DNA from: SZUA-36 sp964650905
GTDB taxonomy: Bacteria > Pseudomonadota > Gammaproteobacteria > Xanthomonadales > SZUA-36
Length of the DNA: 26,502 nt
NCBI GenBank assembly: GCA_964650905.1
Contig: CAZYVH010000037.1
Location: 1 to 26,502, forward strand
Direction of reading: 5' to 3'
Shown in pieces: positions 23,394-26,502 of the stretch. The notes beneath the pieces are model-generated. The model was not told the origin of the DNA. It worked only from the letters and a program-made list of their open reading frames with translations, and searched no databases. The position numbers were made by a program, and so were the translations under genes. Numbering within the stretch: position 1 is the first letter of the stretch; each line of letters opens with the position of its first letter.

Positions 23394-24007
23394 TATGAAC
23401 AAACCAGATCGTCGCCATTAAAATCTTCGGGAATACCATTTGAATCACTATCTGTAGCATTGTATGGGTGACCGGTTGGTCCAATAATCAGCCCCTTGGA
23501 ATACGCAGCACCGCGTGAATCACACAGTGTGAACGTGCCATTTGAACCGCTTGTCGCAAGACCGCTGCTGGCAAAAGTAACTCGTGTCTGGCTATAACTG
23601 AGCGAGTTGTTTCCGCTCAGACTGCCCTGAACACGCAGGATTTCATCAGCACCATTTACCGTTCCATCCGCATTGTTATCAACAAAGACTATCCAGCCAT
23701 TTTCCCAGCTTGCAACAGTCGAGCACGCAGTACCGTTGCTACTGCGGCATACGGTCAAATTGTCGTTGCGTTTTATTGCTTCACTGCGGGCAAGATTGAG
23801 TGAGACGAGTAATTCGTTTACCTGTGTTACGCTGCGATTGTTTTGGACTGCCCACCTGAAACCCGGTGCAGCGCTGGCGATAAGAATGGCCCCGATGGCC
23901 AGGGTAATCATGAGCTCAACCAGTGTTAATCCCCGGTTGTGGCGAACGCCATACCGCGGCCCTGGTTGTATCCCGATACGTTTGATATCCCCTTTTGACC
24001 GATCCAT
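23393..24007 (-). CDS. fimT: type IV pilus minor pilin FimT/FimU (GspH-like)
   Basis: The 204-aa prepilin starts at the ATG at 24007, with GGAG eight bases upstream. A long basic leader ends in RHNRG, and cleavage leaves LTLVELMITLAIGAILIASAAPGF. The GspH/FimT domain follows: NELLVSLNLARSEAIKRND, CRSSNGTACSTVASWENGWIVFVDNNADGTVNGADEILRV and FTLCDSRGAAYSKGLIIGPTGH. In competent bacteria FimT homologues bind DNA through basic C-terminal residues; here the C-terminus is acidic (DSDSNGIPEDFNGDD), so a FimU-like structural role seems more likely. It is the first gene of the pilin operon. Confidence 0.87.
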   Translation of the reverse strand: MDRSKGDIKRIGIQPGPRYGVRHNRGLTLVELMITLAIGAILIASAAPGFRWAVQNNRSVTQVNELLVSLNLARSEAIKRNDNLTVCRSSNGTACSTVASWENGWIVFVDNNADGTVNGADEILRVQGSLSGNNSLSYSQTRVTFASSGLATSGSNGTFTLCDSRGAAYSKGLIIGPTGHPYNATDSDSNGIPEDFNGDDLVCS

Positions 24008-24022
24008 AGGAGTGTCTCCTTC

Positions 24023-24064
24023 CGTGCTCAAATCATGTACATCCGTATTCAATTCATGTACATC
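24023..24064 (-). repeat. two tandem 21-bp repeats with ATGTACAT palindromes upstream of fimT
   Basis: Two adjacent 21-bp units (24023-24043 and 24044-24064) match at 18 of 21 positions. Each holds the 8-bp palindrome ATGTACAT (24035-24042 and 24056-24063). The 21-bp spacing places both on the same DNA face. They lie just before the fimT ribosome-binding site, so they may be regulator-binding sites or a feature of the leader RNA. Confidence 0.5.
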
Positions 24065-24216
24065 GGTCTTATTTAAAGTGTATCACCTTATCTGGCCACA
24101 ATGGGCACGCCACGCTACCGTTGGTCGGGTAAATCCTACCGTCTACCAAATAAATGTTTATTCAAAGGGGTTTGACCGGCATGGTTCACCAGCCAGGACC
24201 GGGAAATGAAATGCGC

Positions 24217-24945
24217 CTAAGGCATCGGTTTCTCAGGTTCATCATTGACCCAATAGCCGCTATAAACAATGCTACCTGTGGAGGAGTACTCCGTTCCAAA
24301 TCCATTCCTTCTGCCTAACTTGTACGAGCCCTGGTATCGGCTGCCGTCAGCATAAAACAACGTGCCCTGACCCTCCACCTTGTCCGCTTTGAATTGCCCC
24401 TCGTAGCGGTTGCCATTGGAGAAGGACAAGGTTCCCTGCCCATCGATCTTGTCGTCCAGATATTGCCCCACGTAGCGGTTGCCATTCGCCCAGGACAATA
24501 CTCCCTGCCCATCTCTTTTGCCTGCCTTGAACTGCCCATCGTAACGATCGCCATTCGCGAACAGAAAGGTTCCCTGCCCATCGGTCCTGTCTGCCTTGAA
24601 CTGTCCCTCGTAACGGTCGCCATTTGCAAAGAAGAAGGTGCCCCGCCCCTCCTTGTGGCCAGCCACGTAGTGCCCCTCATGACGATCACCGTTGGCATAG
24701 AAGTAGGTTCCCTGCCCATGCCTGTGGCCGGCCTTGAATTGACCCTCGTAACGGTCGCCACTCGCCCAGGACAAGGTTCCCAGCCCATCTCTCTTGCCAA
24801 ATTTGAACTGTCCCTCGTAACGGTCACCATTAGGGAAGATGTAGGTTCCGGTCCCATACTTGCAATTACCTTTCACACACCCTGTTTGATCTGCATGAAC
24901 AGGTAGTGTGAAAATCATTAAAAAGCAAACGAGTAGTTTCTTCAT
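24217..24945 (-). CDS. secreted MORN-repeat protein
   Basis: The 242-aa protein has signal peptide MKKLLVCFLMIFTLPVHA and a short Cys-containing segment (GCVKGNCKYG). Eight MORN repeats of exactly 23 residues follow, of the type GTxxxANGDRYEGQFKAGxxDGQ, plus a degenerate ninth and a short tail. The ATG at 24945 has an excellent ribosome-binding site, GGAGG. MORN repeats form elongated beta-sheets that bind proteins or lipids; in bacteria such secreted proteins rarely have a known role. The gene follows the KAP NTPase gene after a 55-bp gap on the same strand and may be cotranscribed. It precedes fimT by about 210 bp, in which I see no clear terminator. Confidence 0.88.
   Translation of the reverse strand: MKKLLVCFLMIFTLPVHADQTGCVKGNCKYGTGTYIFPNGDRYEGQFKFGKRDGLGTLSWASGDRYEGQFKAGHRHGQGTYFYANGDRHEGHYVAGHKEGRGTFFFANGDRYEGQFKADRTDGQGTFLFANGDRYDGQFKAGKRDGQGVLSWANGNRYVGQYLDDKIDGQGTLSFSNGNRYEGQFKADKVEGQGTLFYADGSRYQGSYKLGRRNGFGTEYSSTGSIVYSGYWVNDEPEKPMP
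24298..24849 (-). repeat. eight 69-bp tandem repeats encoding MORN units
   Basis: The MORN region is built of eight units of 69 bp without length variation. Several units are near-identical at DNA level over their NGDRYEGQFKA part (for example around 24391-24411, 24529-24549 and 24598-24618). This points to expansion by tandem duplication and allows copy-number change between strains. Confidence 0.8.
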
Positions 24946-25000
24946 TGAACATTCCTCCAATTTGTCAGAGTTGATGCGAGTCCCGCCCCGGGGTGACATT

Positions 25001-26502
25001 TTATGTGGTGATAACCCGGTAAAGGATATTCATCAGCTTGATGGCGTCCTTTGTCGGCATGTAGGTCAGTTTGCTGAAATCCAGCAGGGTATCGCCAAAT
25101 CCCGTCATGGAGGATTCACTGCCAAATGTATTTCTAACCAGCGTGATGGCATCGCGCTTGACAGACTGCTTACTGTTCCAGTACTCCTTCAGACCCGTCA
25201 TGATCAATTCCGGGGATGCGGCCAGACGAAACACCAGCGGTTGTGTCTTTAAACTGACAAGGGTGCCAATCTGTCTGCGGTTGTGCACCAATGTTACATA
25301 ACGGCTGCCGGCCCTGCGGAACTTGATCTCCGTGCCAAGATACCAGACCGATTTCATAAAGACATTGTCCAGAAAGCTGTCGATCAGCGGGTCATTGTTG
25401 TGATTGTTTTCACGCACGCGCTCGATAAACCACTGACGCGACCTTTCGCGACTTTCTATACTGGTTATTTTTGCCAGTTCCATCACGTCGAGGACCGGCT
25501 GCAGCTCCCGGGTATCAATCTGTCCATCATCATTTTCATCCAGCAGACCAAAAAGGTTGTCGAAGAAAGCCGAGATTGCATTCTTGACCAGCTCCCGGTC
25601 AGGTGTGCGTTCGAACAGGCTGTTTGCTTCCGGCAAGTTGTCGAGATAGTCCCAGCTCTGCAAACTGGTGACTGCATCCACCGATGGGTCGCGTATCAGA
25701 TGCTGGAACAATTCGGGCCAGGCAACCTGCATACTGACCAGCGCGTACAGAATCTTGTATTCATGTTCTGCGGTCGCACGCCCCGCATTATGCCGGTGTA
25801 TGCGTTCCAGCAATTTTGTAGAATTGATAACGCGCTTGATGCTGCGTGGATTACGACCGACGGTGAAGCGTGTAATATCGTGGAAAAACCGGCGTGCTGC
25901 AGGCTCGTCACGAAAATCTGTGGCGCATGTGAGTCCCGCTTTGCCCAATAAATCAAAAATGTATTCATCGAGTTGGTAGGAGTTGGTGGGTACGACAAAA
26001 GGCAGTTGCACCAGTTTGTCAAAAAAAGCCTTGCCACGTGTTTTTTGCAGCTCGGCACCGAACTTTTCAAGCATGCCTCTTTGCACGGATTCATAATCCA
26101 GCGCCATGACAAAAACACAGCCGGGGACATCGATAAAATTCTTGATGGCTTCCAGCAGTTTCAGTGCCTTCGCGGGGTGAATATGGTCGAGGTCATCGAC
26201 AAAAATGACCACCCTGTGGCCTTCACCCGTATCTGACCAGCATGCAATCAGCTTTGAAAAGTCACGTCTGAATGCCAGCATCTGACCGGAGATATCCACA
26301 TACGCAGCTTCCTCAGAGCTCTCATTGCCAGTATTTTCCCGCAAGCCGCCGAGTTGCTGGATTACCAGGTCAAGCCGATGCCCGGTGGCGTCCAAACAGG
26401 TTTTAAGATCATTGGCATCCACTGACGCCTCGCCCTCAAGAACCGCACCCAGTTCACGGCACAGTGCATAAAAACAGGTCACTGCCAGGCTGTCGACCTG
26501 CT
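25001..26502 (-). CDS. KAP family P-loop NTPase with internal EF-hand (5' end outside window)
   Basis: The reading frame stays open to the window edge, so the start lies outside; 500 residues are visible. The Walker B region VVIFVDDLDHIHPAKALKLLEAIKNFIDVPGCVFVMALDYESVQRGM and the later GRNPRSIKRVINSTKLLERI are characteristic of KAP NTPases. Walker A should lie beyond the edge. About 150 residues after the sensor-like NPRSIKR comes a canonical EF-hand loop DENDDGQIDTRE (25540-25505), flanked by helices FFDNLFGLL and LQPVLDVMEL. No membrane segment is seen in the visible part, although many KAP proteins have them inserted near the P-loop. KAP proteins include phage-exclusion PifA of plasmid F. 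The MORN gene follows after 55 bp. The role is unknown. Confidence 0.83.
   Translation of the reverse strand, partial: QVDSLAVTCFYALCRELGAVLEGEASVDANDLKTCLDATGHRLDLVIQQLGGLRENTGNESSEEAAYVDISGQMLAFRRDFSKLIACWSDTGEGHRVVIFVDDLDHIHPAKALKLLEAIKNFIDVPGCVFVMALDYESVQRGMLEKFGAELQKTRGKAFFDKLVQLPFVVPTNSYQLDEYIFDLLGKAGLTCATDFRDEPAARRFFHDITRFTVGRNPRSIKRVINSTKLLERIHRHNAGRATAEHEYKILYALVSMQVAWPELFQHLIRDPSVDAVTSLQSWDYLDNLPEANSLFERTPDRELVKNAISAFFDNLFGLLDENDDGQIDTRELQPVLDVMELAKITSIESRERSRQWFIERVRENNHNNDPLIDSFLDNVFMKSVWYLGTEIKFRRAGSRYVTLVHNRRQIGTLVSLKTQPLVFRLAASPELIMTGLKEYWNSKQSVKRDAITLVRNTFGSESSMTGFGDTLLDFSKLTYMPTKDAIKLMNILYRVITT

Noticed and set aside
26480..26482. GTG at 26482 as the start of the KAP NTPase
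   Set aside because: The frame remains open to the window edge and the P-loop expected in the family is missing, so the gene must begin further out.
1..26502. CRISPR arrays, insertion sequences or prophage genes
   Set aside because: No spaced direct repeats of CRISPR type, no transposase or integrase, and no phage structural genes were found; the only long tandem array encodes MORN repeats.

Overview
The window reads as chromosomal DNA from a gammaproteobacterium of moderate GC content, judged by eye. Support comes from a cytochrome c5-type protein, AcpH, BioC, ComF, UbiA, a TatD very close to the Escherichia coli protein, a YadG/YadH-type ABC exporter and a fimT-pilV-pilW-pilX-pilY1-pilE cluster. 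No species can be named from the sequence alone.

Left end (1-2600): tRNA-Arg(CCG) is followed by two accessory genes, an AAA/DUF4143 ATPase and a class II Fic protein with a C-terminal winged helix. A pair of matching dyads covers the Fic start codon and looks like an autoregulatory operator. Middle (2700-14440): mostly housekeeping genes. They are a membrane-anchored cytochrome c, a secreted lipoprotein nuclease, AcpH, a small hydrolase, an isolated bioC, comF, an acetyltransferase in an operon with ubiA, tatD, an UrcA protein, an acyl-CoA desaturase and the yadGH exporter. Next (14615-17978): a three-gene operon with 4-bp overlaps, encoding a secreted TAP-like hydrolase and a NatA/NatB-type exporter. 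Right part, all on the minus strand: a KAP P-loop NTPase running off the edge, a secreted MORN-repeat protein and the type IV pilus minor-pilin/PilY1 operon.

The most interesting non-coding element lies between the small hydrolase and bioC (about 6439-6666, minus strand). It has a good sigma70-type promoter, a transcript of about 190 nt, three consecutive hairpins that each show CCCCUU in the loop, and a strong intrinsic terminator. This matches the architecture of C-rich-loop small RNAs. Other points are an intrinsic terminator lying exactly within the signal-peptide codons of the nuclease, a canonical EF-hand inside the KAP NTPase next to a MORN protein, a 21-bp tandem operator-like repeat before fimT, and a PilY1 with no visible N-terminal von Willebrand A domain and an unusual C-terminal half.

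The pilus genes work together: FimT, PilV, PilW, PilX and PilE form the priming complex at the pilus tip with PilY1, and their start and stop codons overlap or nearly touch, which implies co-translation. Envelope maintenance is a second theme (desaturase, two ABC exporters, UbiA, cytochrome c).
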